From: Dryococelus australis | Taxonomy: Eukaryota; Arthropoda; Insecta; Phasmatodea; Phasmatidae | Direction of reading: 5' to 3' | NCBI GenBank assembly: GCA_029891345.1 | Contig: CM057009.1 | Span: 309,755,666 to 309,819,665, forward strand | Length of the DNA: 64,000 nt | Part shown: piece by piece, positions 24,487 through 36,826 of the stretch | Layout of the letters: every line of letters starts with the position of its first letter | How positions within the stretch are numbered: the first letter of the stretch is position 1 | Made by a program: the position numbers and the translations under genes | Notes under the pieces: generated by a model | The model's database searches: none | Seen by the model: the letters and a program-made list of their open reading frames with translations, nothing else | What the model was told of the DNA's origin: nothing

Positions 24487-27400
24487 GTGAGTGTTCCCAC
24501 CTCATCTCACATTTCCTCCGCTCAGCTTCGCGGTCACTAATAACATTTCGCGCCGCCAGATGGCCATCGAAATGCACGTGTGTTGGATGTTCGGGATTAA
24601 TTAAGTACTCCAACGTTTCAAAAATGACACTGCATATATTTCAATCGGCACACTGATTTGCAGTTGGTAACAACGTAGCGAAGCGAAAGTAGTTCTATAT
24701 TTGACAGTCGAACTAAAAGTGTTAGGTAAACTTATGTAAATAGTAGAATAATTTGTTTTAATTTCAATTTTTAACGCGTACAAGTGTAATAATAAGGAAA
24801 TTTGTGAAATATAATTTTTCTTATATTTTTGCAGTTACACTTGACATACGCATGAATAAAATGGGCATGCTCGTGGCAACGTTGATTTTTCATACACATT
24901 GTGGAAGACTAAACAATGTACATATAAGTAAATCTCAAGCAAAGGCTTTCAAATGTGTTCAGTTTGATGTGAACACCGTCTACTGGATTATCTCAGTTTT
25001 GTATGTAAGCACGTGCGATAATAGCCATTTCCATTATAATTATATATATGTTATATATAAAGTTATATATATATAATTATATATTTAAGTTATATATATA
25101 TTAAATCTTCTGATTTGTGTTGCGTTGGAACCTACATGAAGAGTGAATTTTGATCTTCGTAATAGCGTGTAAATTCAACATACTACGTTCACTGGTTTTT
25201 TAATATTCGGTCGTTGAACTGGAATAAAAAAAAACTTTGCCTTTCGCAATTACTTTATTTAAATTGTACACCAGAACTGAGAAATTCCTCATGATTGCAG
25301 CTACTTTTATCATGCCCTTAAATTCGTATATTTCTTTTTACTTTAATAAGCGTGTTTAGGAATGCTCGATGCATAACACAATTACAATATTACTCTTTAC
25401 GTTTGCAAAAACCATTTAAGAGAGTGCATAACAATTACAAACTCAAGTTGATAGTTAATGTTGGGGAACGGGAAAGTCTACATAACGATTCAAAACAAAC
25501 ACATAATTTTACGCAAAATTAATATAATTTCTCCGTTTTCCATCAGCTTAAATGCCGCTCCTTTGGAACACCAACATATCTTAGGGCGGAAATGTCCCCC
25601 ATGTGAATCTCTCCCCTGGGGAATATCGTTTTCTTCCCAACGTAAGTGGAGTAAACATTCACTAAGTACTGAGTCGAAATCTATCTCGGGATAGGTTACT
25701 ATTATTTGGTTTCGTTTTTGAAGCAAAATACGCACAGTTATAGTTTCGTGGTTTCTCTTGCGTTTATCTGTATGTCGCAACAACTGCACTATCAGCAAGA
25801 CGTAAAGTTCTTGATTTAAAAAAATATATATATTATTTTAAATATTTTTTAACTAACATATTGGATTGTGGACGTTGTACATGTACTAACATACGTAAGG
25901 GCACGGTGATCAGGAATCAAATCACTTCGTCACCCCACTGGATGACAGCCGGCCAGTAACGGGAGCTGTACTGTAAGGTGTAGTACCCAACGTGGTGCAG
26001 ACCAACAGCACGATGCTAACCGGGAAGACAGTGGCCACAGCACGATGCTAACCAGGAAGACAGTGGCCAGTAGAACTGCTAACCGGGAAGACAGTGGCCA
26101 CAGCACGATGCTAACCGGGAAGACAGTGGCCAGTAGAACTGCTAACCGGGAAGACAGTGGCCAGTAGAACTGCTTTGACTGTAGTTGGGGATGTACGCAA
26201 CTCGCTTCTAGCTTGTCTTTCATGCCGGTCACTACGTGCAGGTCCAAGCGCTCCAGTAGAACTGCTAACCGGGAAGACAGTGGCCAGTAGAACTGCTTTG
26301 ACTGTAGTTGGGGATGTACGCAACTCGCTTCTAGCTTGTCTTTCATGCCGGTCACTAAGTGCAGGTCCAAGCTCTCTTTCCCCACAACGCGCCTTATTTA
26401 GCAAGGCACCGCAGTTTGCCATAAAACTCTGTCAGTTTCAACATACCAGATGAATCATATATATGATTTATTTTGTTTCCACAAAGCTTATTGAAATAAA
26501 CGTACTTATTTTTGTATACCAGAACGCAACCAAATAGTTTATATCTATGAACATTTAAGATTCGTTACGAAATCAATAATTATTTTATGTTCAGTTTTTA
26601 CTATGTCTAGGCTCGCTGGGGCAGATACGTAGCATGCTTAAATTGTGAAAAATTAGTTCTGTTTATTGAACACTATTAATATAATTATACTTCCGAATAT
26701 ACTATACACATTTCGGTGGTATTTTAGTGACCACATATAACGCTGCAAAACAAGCCAATTTTGTTCTTAAAATAGAAAATGTTCAGAATTTCTTATTCTT
26801 TCAGTTGCCCTAGAGTGTTTTCTTTTAAATTCACTCGCGCATAAAATGCTTGTTACGTTGTGTTACCAAAAATATTCTCATCCTTTAGCATAAGTTTGCA
26901 AAAACCTGTTTTAATAAGTTCCAGATGCTGCAAATGTAAATAACATTTTTAAACAATAGCGGTTTGTCGTATAATGAACACGCGAGACATGCTTAGCTAA
27001 AGGCAATCGGTAAACCTAAAAATAAATTAGTTGCCGCGTTACTTTTCCAAATGAAGTCAGCAAATTTTTTAAGTTAAAAAAAAATCAAACTTATGTAATC
27101 TAAATGAGTAGTTATTTTCATTTCGCCTGAAATCCATTTTAAGAGATGCCTGAAAAATGTTGTTGAAAACAAACTTTTTTGCCTAAATTATTTCATTCAC
27201 AGCAGTGTGCACCACGCGCTGCCTTGGCCCGCAATGTTATATTTACAGCAGGACAGCAGCGCTTTCTCTGTCATTGTCACTTTATGAATTCGTTTACAGT
27301 ACTCTTAAATTATTTTTAACAAGCATTAAAATTTAGTAAACAGCTGTTTACTAAACCTAAATCCTTCAGTCTAAAGTGTTAGAGGTATATCTTAAGACTT

Positions 27401-28076
27401 TACATATATTGAATTTGCTTCTTTAACTCTACATTTCTAACAACTTGAGGACTGTCATAACTTAGGTTAATTTATATTAAAGCCCTGTTTTTCTGGTGTG
27501 ATTGAAAAAAAAAAAAGCTGTGTGGCACTAACTAGGAAATTTGGTTCCATTTCACCTTTGGGACATTTATTTGCAAAAGGTACACTTAATATTTTTTAAT
27601 TACTAGTAAGGTAGTTATATAATTTTGTCTTGGAAGTGGACACGAGAACAAAACTTGTTGACAAGTTCATTTAAAATATTTCGCCCTGAAATTGTAATAA
27701 TTAAGTATTAACAAGCTTAGAATTAGGGCATAAAATGTTTTAAATATGTATATCATCGAAAACTTTGGAAGATATAAGTGACATGAACGAAGGATTTAAG
27801 ATAATTTATGTTTTAAGAATGGACATATCTTGTAATACAGTGATCTGTTGCTTTTTAATATCACGTGCACTTCTAGAAAAAGTAACTCTCCTGAGTTTTG
27901 GACAGAACAAAACTCTGACTTATGTTCATCTATTGAAAACAAAACTTTGACTCCTAGGGGGTACATGTCACCTGCGAGTCCTATCGTAGCTAAGCCGCGC
28001 CATTTTCTTCATCTCCAGGCACAAACTAGAAAAGAGATATGACTCAATCATCACAGACTTTATTGTAATTTTGAAG
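24487..28076 (+). other. Intron with an internal tandem duplication
   Basis: It begins gtgagt and ends 'attttgaag'. It is AT-rich apart from the GC-richer repeat block at 26,000-26,385, with no gene on either strand. Confidence 0.7.
26000..26385. repeat. 118-bp tandem duplication with nested ~30-70 bp units
   Basis: The segment from 'gctaaccgggaagacagtgg' through 'gactgtagttggggatgtac' and 'catgccggtcacta.gtgca' occurs twice head to tail, at about 26,142-26,259 and 26,260-26,377, with almost no differences. To its left (26,000-26,165) shorter units of 'gctaaccgggaagacagtgg' are repeated several times with 'ccacagcacgat' or 'ccagtagaact' linkers. Frames open across it are repeat artefacts. 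Confidence 0.9.
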
Positions 28077-28252
28077 GTTTGACCCTGGCAAGAAACATCC
28101 AGTCTTGGTATCAGCAAGTGCCAGAACTGAGACTGTCGGAGGTCCTCGAGATGTATTACTCGCAAACTGGACTGTTCCAGACCAGGTTCCGCGGCTGCAA
28201 GAGGAAAGACAACTTTTTCGGCGTAGCTTCAAGTGCAGAGATGGTGACGCAG
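28077..28252 (+). CDS. Host gene, third visible exon
   Basis: 176 bp encoding 'LTLARNIQSWYQQVPELRL', 'SEVLEMYYSQTGLFQTRFRG' and 'CKRKDNFFGVASSAEMVTQ', ending in phase 0 at donor 'cag/gtatgc'. The acceptor 'taattttgaag' restores the reading frame opened by the previous exon. One Cys. No named domain recognised; the segment looks like a compact alpha-helical region. Confidence 0.85.
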
Positions 28253-28895
28253 GTATGCAACTCTCTTATTTCTCCGTAAAGCTCTAACACGTTAAGCAGA
28301 TTTTAGTTTTTTTTTTTTTTTTGGGGGGGGGGGGGCACGAGCGCGATCACTTTGTAGTAGCTGATCGAAAAATGCTTATCTAACGAATTGGTATTAGATT
28401 ATTAGTTAGCTCTCGCGATCTGTATGTTTCACAATTTCTGTGGCCGGCATGTTGCATGATACTAAAATCATTTCCATCCTTAATTTTAATTTTTACAGAA
28501 AAAATTATTTCCGTTGTTCTTATTTTAGTTGTTTTTACCAAAACTATCGGAACGAATAGTCAAAATATGCATGTAAAATTTCACTCCTAAGACACCGATA
28601 TAAATACTTTAGTTATACGTGAACTAGTGTTTCTACTATAATGAAGCTATGCCGCCATATGATAGGGTGTAATGCTTAAAATGTAACTTGCATTTTTAGC
28701 TTCAGTTTACACTTAAATTATTGTTCATATAAATATGTATTTGACATCTTTATGTAACTCTTCTTGGCTCGAAATTTTAACAACCATCAACAATTTGTTT
28801 TATAAACACTCATTTTAAAGATATTTGCTCAATAAAGCAGGTACCATAAAAAGTAGTTCTCGAGTAAGCAAACAAAATCTGTTTGTTTTATACAG
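28253..28895 (+). other. Intron
   Basis: It starts gtatgc and ends with a good pyrimidine tract 'tttgttttatacag'. It includes a t-run and g-run at 28,307-28,335. No gene. Confidence 0.75.
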
Positions 28896-29010
28896 ACGTC
28901 CAGCTTCGCAGTGGTATTGGATCCACAGAGCATTTCACCGGCTCGCCTCAGTTACAACGCCATTTGGAACTACTCCCAAGTTGCTTCTAGCCAACTGATG
29001 TCTTACGTTC
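28896..29010 (+). CDS. Host gene, fourth visible exon
   Basis: 115 bp encoding 'TSSFAVVLDPQSISPARL' and 'SYNAIWNYSQVASSQLMSYV', between acceptor 'tatacag' and a consensus donor 'gtaagt'. It starts in phase 0, matching the previous exon, and ends in phase 1. It includes an N-x-S sequon (NYS). Confidence 0.85.
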
Positions 29011-31061
29011 GTAAGTAGCTGCAGTTGGGTTCAGCGAGGTAGTTACGAGAAAGGAGATGGAGGACATTTGTACTCCTAGGACTGACGGATATTTAAAGAT
29101 AGTGGTTGGACAATATGTGTTTTATAAGGTGAACCCAGTGCCAAAGTTTAGAAAATGTCTACATCAAAATGTGATATCGCATTATTATATTTCTTTAATA
29201 AAACTATCAAAGTTTTTACAGATTTTTACAGTGGTAAACAAAACTTGCTCATTCTACTTAAAGTCCATCGCACTTCGGATTCCTAGCAGAACATACAAGA
29301 CACACTTTAATCTCACACATTTAGTTGGTTTCTGGTGTGTTAAATAGTAACCAAGTGCGTTTTTCAATGGTACATGTAAATTATTCACTGTTGATTTAAT
29401 AAGCAAATAAATTAAATGAATTATTTGACTTACATCTGAAGAAATAAATATTCACATTTACTTCAAAGACAGTATGGCGATCTCTTCTTTCCAACACTTT
29501 ATGTTATATTAAAAAATCCTGTTTAATTGCATTTTGTAAAATAATATACCTATGGTTATTTGCGGTAGCAGCGAATCCTGTATTTTTGTTATACACAAAA
29601 TACAAACACTTAGCCAGTTGTGACACCTAAATAACTACATATCACCAATGGTTTTTCACGTGACACTAGCAGGCCGACATTTTATGCAACTGTACGCTGT
29701 GCTATTGTATAACTTAAACACTATTTTATGCAACTGTACGCTGTGCTATTGTATAACTTAAACACTATTTTATGCAACTGTATGCTGTGCTATTGTATAA
29801 CTTAAACACTATTTTATGCAACTGTACGCTGTGCTATTGTATTACTTAAACACTATTTTCTTGGATACGGTAGTGTTCTTTCTTGTTTTACTTACCATAT
29901 TCCAGAGTTAATGAATTATGAACTTTACACCAATAACAATGCATTGTCCTTCAAAAGTAGTAACTGAAATGAGCACCGATTCATAGAATGCTATTGCTGC
30001 AAGTTCTAATTTTTCGAACAATATTTAACGTTAAATACTTCTCGCGTCAAGTTAATACTAAGAACTTTTCAGTAAATTATACCAAAATTCATATAAATAT
30101 GTTACTTCGAAAAAAGTGACGTTCATTTCAAGAACACGTGGACAGGCACGTATTTTATTTATTTATTTCCAAGCATAATTAATTTTTCTATAAATTTTAC
30201 TCCAGTAGTGGTGAATATGTGGCCTCTGTGGTGGTAATGTTACTAAAATATAAAACAAGCCACTTTGGTTTCAGCTGTCTTTGATAATAGAACATCGTTA
30301 TAAAAAAAAATCACTCTCATGTCGAATGATTTTTGTATGAAGTTGTCTAAATGTCATTAAAGATATTTTTAATTAAAATGGCTTCGTTGGCTATGTGCAC
30401 CAATGACAGAAAATATGTAACTAGATTTTAAATATTCTTGACTTTCAACAAAATTGACAATAAGTACGTAAACCACTACCACGCAATTATTAAATAAATC
30501 GTTATTTAAATTTCAGTAGCATCTATTTTGCCGATTATTTTCGCCTGAAACCAGTAGTATGAGGTATTTCTTAAACATAAAAGATAGATATGATTTTCAA
30601 TCAAACAATTACTATACCGCAATCAAAATTGAAATTAAACGCTTGAACTTCGTAAGAAATTGTTCGCAAAATTTACCATACCACTGTGTTCGCGTACTGA
30701 GACAGAGCGACTAATACAATATTTTATACATCCGTGGTAACTTTCCTACATTTGTCAAGGGAAAAGTAAAATGTGTACTCAAATTTACAAATTTGGAAAG
30801 GAGTATTTCTATATTTGCAGCCTGATGTATAGTAAATGTGATATATTGTGTATAGGTTAAAAATTACAATTACTGTTTAGAAAGTTTACTGATTTATGTA
30901 ACAGTGAAAATTACTGATATCAGAATGTTAATAAGTTTGAAATATTTAACTCAATACAGTAGTTAATATTATTTTTAAAAAAAAACCTTATTTATTATAA
31001 CGATTGCATTCTGAGACAATTTTTTTTTTTAGTTAATGGTAAATTGCGTTTTTTGTTCAAG
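29011..31061 (+). other. Intron with a 44-bp tandem repeat
   Basis: It starts gtaagt and ends 'gcgttttttgttcaag'. Apart from the repeat at 29,680-29,860 it is plain AT-rich DNA. Confidence 0.7.
29680..29860. repeat. 44-bp tandem repeat, four copies
   Basis: The unit 'tatgcaactgtacgctgtgc' plus 'tattgtataacttaaacac' and 'tatt' starts at 29,683, 29,727, 29,771 and 29,815, with only one or two base differences per copy, so it is recent. Confidence 0.95.
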
Positions 31062-31182
31062 CCTCCGGATTGGTTGACCAAGCATGTTCTTCAGATGTAT
31101 TGACTACATCTAACATGGCTGTGGACCTCCTGGTGGTCCTTGACAGTTCCTGGGATTACAGCTACATCACACAGTTAATGGC
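31062..31182 (+). CDS. Host gene, fifth visible exon (VWA-like start)
   Basis: 121 bp between 'tgttcaag' and a consensus donor 'gtaagt', encoding 'SGLVDQACSSDVLTTSNMA' then 'VDLLVVLDSSWDYSYITQLM'. The segment hydrophobic-strand/D-S-S/helix resembles the first strand and metal-site loop of a von Willebrand A-like fold (D-x-S-x-S), although the final Ser of the motif is not present as such (D-S-S-W-D). It starts by completing the phase-1 codon and ends in phase 2, so the gene must continue to the right. No further exon is recognised before or after the large mobile element, so the rest lies outside the window or is too short to see. Confidence 0.8.
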
Positions 31183-31490
31183 GTAAGTGGAAAGGAAAAT
31201 AAATTCCAACAAAATACGATAAAAATATAAGCCGTATAGCACTTTGCAAAGGCAAAAAAGGGAGGGAGGGGAGAATTTTTGAGGGGGTGGTAGGTTCGAA
31301 GGTTCTAACCTGCTATAGTGTGAGGGTGGAGCAAACAAAAACAGCCTCCCACGAAACCGCGAGTAAAATATATGAAAGTGGGGCAATACAGAAATTCTGG
31401 AAAATGCAAAATGTATCCCCCTTGTCAAGCTATATCCTCCCGGGGGGGGGGAGGTCGGGCATTTGGGTGAGAGGGGGGGGGGTGGCACCC
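31183..31490. other. G-rich intron start
   Basis: It contains g-runs ('gggagggaggggagaattt', 'cggggggggggaggtcgggc') and no gene. It leads directly into the repeat at 31,500. Confidence 0.4.
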
Positions 31491-31499
31491 AAGTAGCAC

Positions 31500-34300
31500 C
31501 ATACCTTGGCCCAATGGTTGGCATTTGGTTGGAAAGGTTGGCAATATGTTGAGTTAGAAAACGTACATTAATACAACGTTGGTCCAACATAATATGCCAA
31601 CCAAACATTTTTACTCGAAAATTTTAATGAAATACCTTAGAAAAGGAGGCATCAACACTTCACTGTCTCAAAAAATGTCACAACATGTTAAAAGAACCAT
31701 TTTTGAGTAATTAAAAATGGTTGGCTAAGTGTTGGCAACAAGTTGGTAGACATACTGTTGGTAATGTGTACATATATCTATGTTGGGCCAACATTGTAAA
31801 ACTAACATTTTATGGCAAAGTTAGGGAATATATATTATCCATTTAAACAAAGCTCCTTTCCTCCACTTTATGAAATACAAATGTTTTTCACGATAATACC
31901 ATTTTTTTTAAATATGTGTAGTTGGTTTTATGATGGGACAACGTTTTAAACCAAACAGTTGGCAATTGGTACTTTTTTTAATTGGGCTGACAATTTTAAA
32001 CTAACATATTTCCAAAAATGCTCAATAAGATTTTTGGAATTAAAAAAAAACAATAACGTGTAATGTTTGCTTAAAATTTATGTTTTGTAATACATAAAAG
32101 TTTTTCTTTCAAATTGAATTTGATGGTCGAGGTTGGCTGAATGTTAACAACAAGTTGGTAGATATACAGTTGGTAATTGGTATTAATTTTTATTTTGGGC
32201 CAACATTGTATAATCAACACTTTAATGTCGAAGTCAAGGCATAGTTATTCTTAATGAAAACAATTCATATTTTCTGTATTGTATGAGACGTAAATTTTCT
32301 TCACGATACTGACAATTTTTCTATTGGATATGTTCAGTTGGTTTTATGTTGGAACAATGTTGGGAACCGAACGAATGGTGTTTGGTCTTTTTTTTTCATT
32401 AGCTAGGCTAACGTGGTATAACCAACATATTTTCAACAATGCTCCATAGACAGTTTGGGATGAGAGAAATTACAATTTTCCATGTTTACTTAAACATTTG
32501 ATTATTTTAAAACATAAACTAATTGTATTTAAAATATATTTTGATGATCACAATTTGCTGATTGTTGGCAACTAGATGGTAAACATACAGAATCTTTAGT
32601 TGGCGCAACATTGGCTTAACGTCTGGCTCTGATGTTGGGCCAACATTGGAAAATGTAAATTGGCCCAACGTCAATATTTTACTCAGGGCAACATTGGCTC
32701 AACGTGTATTTTTGCATTGGCTGCCAACTGAAATATGATGCTCAAACTACTCTATTGGACAAATGAAAATTTATGGTTTGCTACAAGCTTTCCTAAATTA
32801 TCATTCTTTCAAACATATGCCATATCAATCAAAATATCAAATTGCTGTTTGTTGGCTGTACATGGTTTATTGTATGAATATTACAGGTCACCAATCTAAT
32901 ATGGTAGAAACCCAACTACTAATTTACATTGGTATTACGTTGGCTATTTGTATTATTTTGATACTAGCTAAATAATGTTCTTTTCTCTTTCCGAAAGGCA
33001 TTCACGTAGTCATTTATCCACGCTCAGCAATGTTTTGAGAAGATGCATTATGCATACATAATGTCATTTAATAAACTTAATTCTGCCAATGTACTGTATG
33101 ACCATCATTTTAATTCAACATTAGGAAATAAGTAAACTTAATAAAAACAATGCCCCTTTCCTGTATTTAATGAAATGCAGATGTTTTCACATAAATTACC
33201 TTTTTTCTTTTAAATATGTTTTGTTGGTCTTATGTTGGGATGATGTTGGAGACCAAACAGTAGACAAATTAGTAATTTTTCTTTAGTTTGTTGGCCGGTT
33301 TTGCCAATATTATGTAACCAACATATTTCCGACAATACTCAATAATATGTAGGGACAAAAAAAATATCAATAATTGTTCATGTTTGCTTACCAGTTAGGA
33401 TTTTAATACATATTATTTTTGTTTCAAATAGATTTTTATGGTCATGGACGTCAGATTGTTGGAGGCATATTGGTAAACATAGGTGGTAATTGGCATGCAT
33501 TTTGTACGTTGGGTCAAAATTGTATATTCGAATTGAAACGAGATACGTCATTATTTCTCTACTAGGGATAACTAGTTACAGTAGTGTAGCGGGCCTCAAG
33601 TTACAGTGGAATAGTGGATAAGATGTTGGGCTACTATTCGATGGGTCATAGGTTCGAATCTGATATCTACGAATGGGGTTTTTAGGTTCCAATGTGAAGT
33701 GGTATGCGATGAGGTATAGAAGGGTTGTTATGTTTTTGTAATTTTTTTTTATATTGGGAAAAACTTATTTAAAGCAATGGAATCTAATGTTGGCAGAACG
33801 TTGTTTATTAGTTGGCATTATGTATGCAATAACACATCTTCGCAAAACATTGCTAACTGTGGATAAATGACTGTGTGAATGTCTTTCTGAAACAGATTGT
33901 ATTATTTAGTAAATGATCAAACTACTACGAATTACCAATGTAATAACAACTTTAATTAGTGGTTGGGTTTCCGTCATATTAGACTAGTGATCTGTAATAT
34001 ACACGCAATAAACCAATGTAAAGCCAACAAACAGCATTTTTGTTTTTTTTTTTATTAATATGGTATATGTTTGAAGAAATAGAATTCAGGAAAGTGCATA
34101 GATAACCATTAATTGTCATTGGCGGAATAATTTAGGTTCCCCGCCGTATTTCAGTTGGCAGCCAACGTAAAAAATACACATTGGGCCAACATTGCCCCGA
34201 ATGACATTTTGACATTGGGCCAACTTACATTTTCCAATGCTGGCCCAATGCCAGAGCCAGATGTTAGGTCAATATTGGGCCAACAAAAAGTTACTACTGG
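31500..34300. repeat. TTGGGCCAAC-rich tandem and fold-back repeat
   Basis: Four diverged ~415-bp units follow one another (recognisable starts at 31,722, 32,133 and 32,557, and another body at 33,085-33,500). Each contains 'gttggcaacaagttggtaga'-, 'gggccaacattgta'- and 'accaacatatttccaacaatgct'-like words. In addition 32,585-33,080 is an inverted copy of 33,795-34,300, giving ~500-bp arms around a ~715-bp loop. Short 'ttgggccaacattgg' palindromes are densest at the outer ends of the arms. The structure resembles a non-autonomous DNA transposon with tandem subterminal repeats. It is probably intronic. Confidence 0.8.
33590..33690 (+). repeat. tRNA-like SINE head inside the fold-back loop
   Basis: 'gtggaatagtggataagatg' resembles an A box and 'ataggttcgaatctgat' contains a near-perfect B box (ggttcgaatct) about 35 bp downstream, the spacing of an internal RNA polymerase III promoter. 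A tail of about 60 bp ends near a t-run. No clean cloverleaf with paired acceptor stem is evident, so a SINE rather than a tRNA gene. Confidence 0.55.
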
Positions 34301-34399
34301 GGCAATGAGGAAGGATGGGAGACAGATTAAGGGGGTCGGCTTACCCAACCCCCTTAGTTTGGCCACAGCAGCTCCCCAAAACAACACTTTTGGTAAACA

Positions 34400-34980
34400 C
34401 GAATCTTAATTGTGGGGCACAAAAACCCCTCCCCCCGAGAATGGGGGGAGGGGCGTGCTCAGCAACCATAACTTTTCCATTTCCTCATGGCGCACTATTG
34501 ATCACTCTAGGACTCTCTTCCCTCTCTGTTTGGGATAAAGTAATTAATAGGGCAAACTTTTGTTCTTAATTATGGTTACATAAACCCCTTCCCCCGGAAG
34601 TGGGCGGAGGGAGGACAGCAACTATAACTGACATCTTTCCCCATGGGGCACCACCAAATATGAAGAAAATCGGTCGAAAAATTCGCCTTCCAGAGCCTGG
34701 GGGACATAAACCCCAAAAAGGGGGGAGGGAGGGCGGAAACCATATTTCGGGAGGCGGGACAAAGAAATACAACACCAAATCAAATTTCACGAAAATCGGT
34801 CGAAAAATGCGCCTTCCGGGGCATGGGGGCATTAACCCCCCTCCCCAAAAATGGTAGGAGGGGGGAAGATAAACATAAAGTGCCCCCTACCCTCAGGGAC
34901 ACATTCGATCCCCCTAGGCACGTTCCGCCTCCTCTTTGTTTGGCCATAAAGCATTTGATGCTGCAAACTGTCGTTCTTGA
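34400..34980. repeat. GC-rich tandem repeat of ~125-150 bp units
   Basis: 'gaaaatcggtcgaaaaattc' plus 'gccttccagagcctggggg' at ~34,663 recurs at ~34,788 with few changes. Related pieces 'cccc.cccccgagaatgggg' and 'ccttcccccggaagtgggcg' occur upstream, and 'tctgtttgg.ataaagta.tt' near 34,526 recurs as 'tttgtttggccataaagcat' near 34,937. Confidence 0.75.
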
Positions 34981-34999
34981 ATATAGTATAAGATATATC

Positions 35000-36820
35000 A
35001 CATGTTCATACAGTCCCACCTTAATTAATCTATATTCCACCAGTCCAGGATGTTCCAGAGCATTCCAAGTGCCCTAGGCCCAGTAGCACCCTACTCGTCG
35101 GATACCACACCCTCTTGCCAATCCACACCACATACACACTCATCCGGTGTCGTCTCGCATCCTCCACCATCGTCTGTTCTCTCTGCTGATGTCCCTCACT
35201 ACACCATATTTCCTGCTTGCTGCACTTCAGCCAGATGGATACCACAAGCATTGTCAATTCACCAGCTGCAGGAGTGTTTAAAGTGTCATCGACCTTAGTC
35301 CAGAAACATCTTTAAACGTCGGGTTGTACCGAGGAAGGAGATTATCAGAATTTTCATTCAGTAGTCCACCTCCGACTTCTCCAGAAGAGAGATGGGGGCT
35401 GGTGACGACAGTCCAGGTAGTTGTCAACAATTCCTCCCATTAGGCGATGTGAAGGTGGGTAGGTAGCGATGACTCATAGCCAGTGTCGGCCGCATTCACC
35501 CTGTGCCCTACACAGCTGTCTTCACATAACTATACACATTTCCTGTTAAGCTGGTGACCTCAGATAGCCCTACAAGTTCTTGGCCCAATACCAGCAAACA
35601 TCTTATTTATGCATTGCTCCTTGTGTCGAATGCTGATTGTGATATGTTTTTGAGAATGTTAGTGATGCCATCCTCCCCAAACATATTTAAATATAAATGA
35701 GGTATCTAACACTCTAGTGGCATTTTGTCATATAAATCATTAAGAGAAAGACACTCGTACTTGGTGACCACTAGGTGCAAGAGTCTGCACTCGTTGGCAA
35801 TGGTAAGTCTGCAACAGATGCTGAAGGAGTACATTCCATACCATCATCTGTATTACAGGTACATAGTCACCACATGCTTTAGTGCTGACCCTTGTACTTT
35901 ATTGTAAGTGTTAGAGGGTGTGCTCTTACAGATAATGAGTATGAAGCATTTGTGGTCGTCATCGATTCAAAGTACCTACCTCTGATAAAAGTCCTGTCTC
36001 AGCAAGTCGGTAAAACATCGCAACAAATGTTGGATGGTTTGTCTGTGCTCTCTCTAAGAATGCATCATACAACCACATGGACTGTTTCTTATAAACATTG
36101 GCACCATTAATTAAAATCATGTCTGTCTGTTTGTAATAAGAATAATCAGCCAGAATTATGTGTACTTGTGAACTATGGTACATCAACGACACGTAACAAA
36201 CAGGAAAACTAGTGCCAAAAAGTATGAGTAATATGCTACTATGATTAAATCGTTCGAATGATATAACAGTATTAGTAGTGGTTTAGGTGGCATGCAGTAC
36301 ATGCACAGTATGTTAGGTACAGTGGATCAGTGGGACACCATAAGTACAAATGCATTGTATGTATCACAGACACAGGCAAGTCTCCTCTGCCCGACAAAAT
36401 CTCCGGGTATGATGTGTTGCCTAATTACAGGTGCTCCCAAAATATATAGACCATTTATTGTTACATCCGAATTTTCTGAAGCCCTGCTTAAGGTCTATTT
36501 TTACGATATTCCTTTGCCTCATGCAAACAAAGGTTAACCAAGTGTAGATAATTACATTAAATTTTCAATTCATCCCAATCATGGACACTCAATTGAATAA
36601 TATTTTGCATGCACATTATTTCTTACTAGGAATTACCAACATGCCTATTTTTTTCTGTTTTTATTCCTATTAATTTAAAATCATATATCCTAATTTATGT
36701 ATAACATATAAGTATCAGTTAAATGTAACCAAAAAATCTAATTTTAACTTAACAGAAATATAAAACACTTGTCATATATGGTATCTTTAGGAAACAACCA
36801 CACACATCATACTAGGGTGT
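35000..36820. other. No recognised gene, flank of the large element
   Basis: Composition is more balanced than elsewhere and several frames of 60-80 codons are open on both strands, but none shows a motif I can support. It may hold an older unrecognised insertion. Confidence 0.35.
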
Positions 36821-36826
36821 TTTTTC

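Noticed and set aside
33590..33690. A functional tRNA gene
   Set aside because: A- and B-box-like words are there, but the acceptor and anticodon stems do not pair; a SINE head is the simpler reading.
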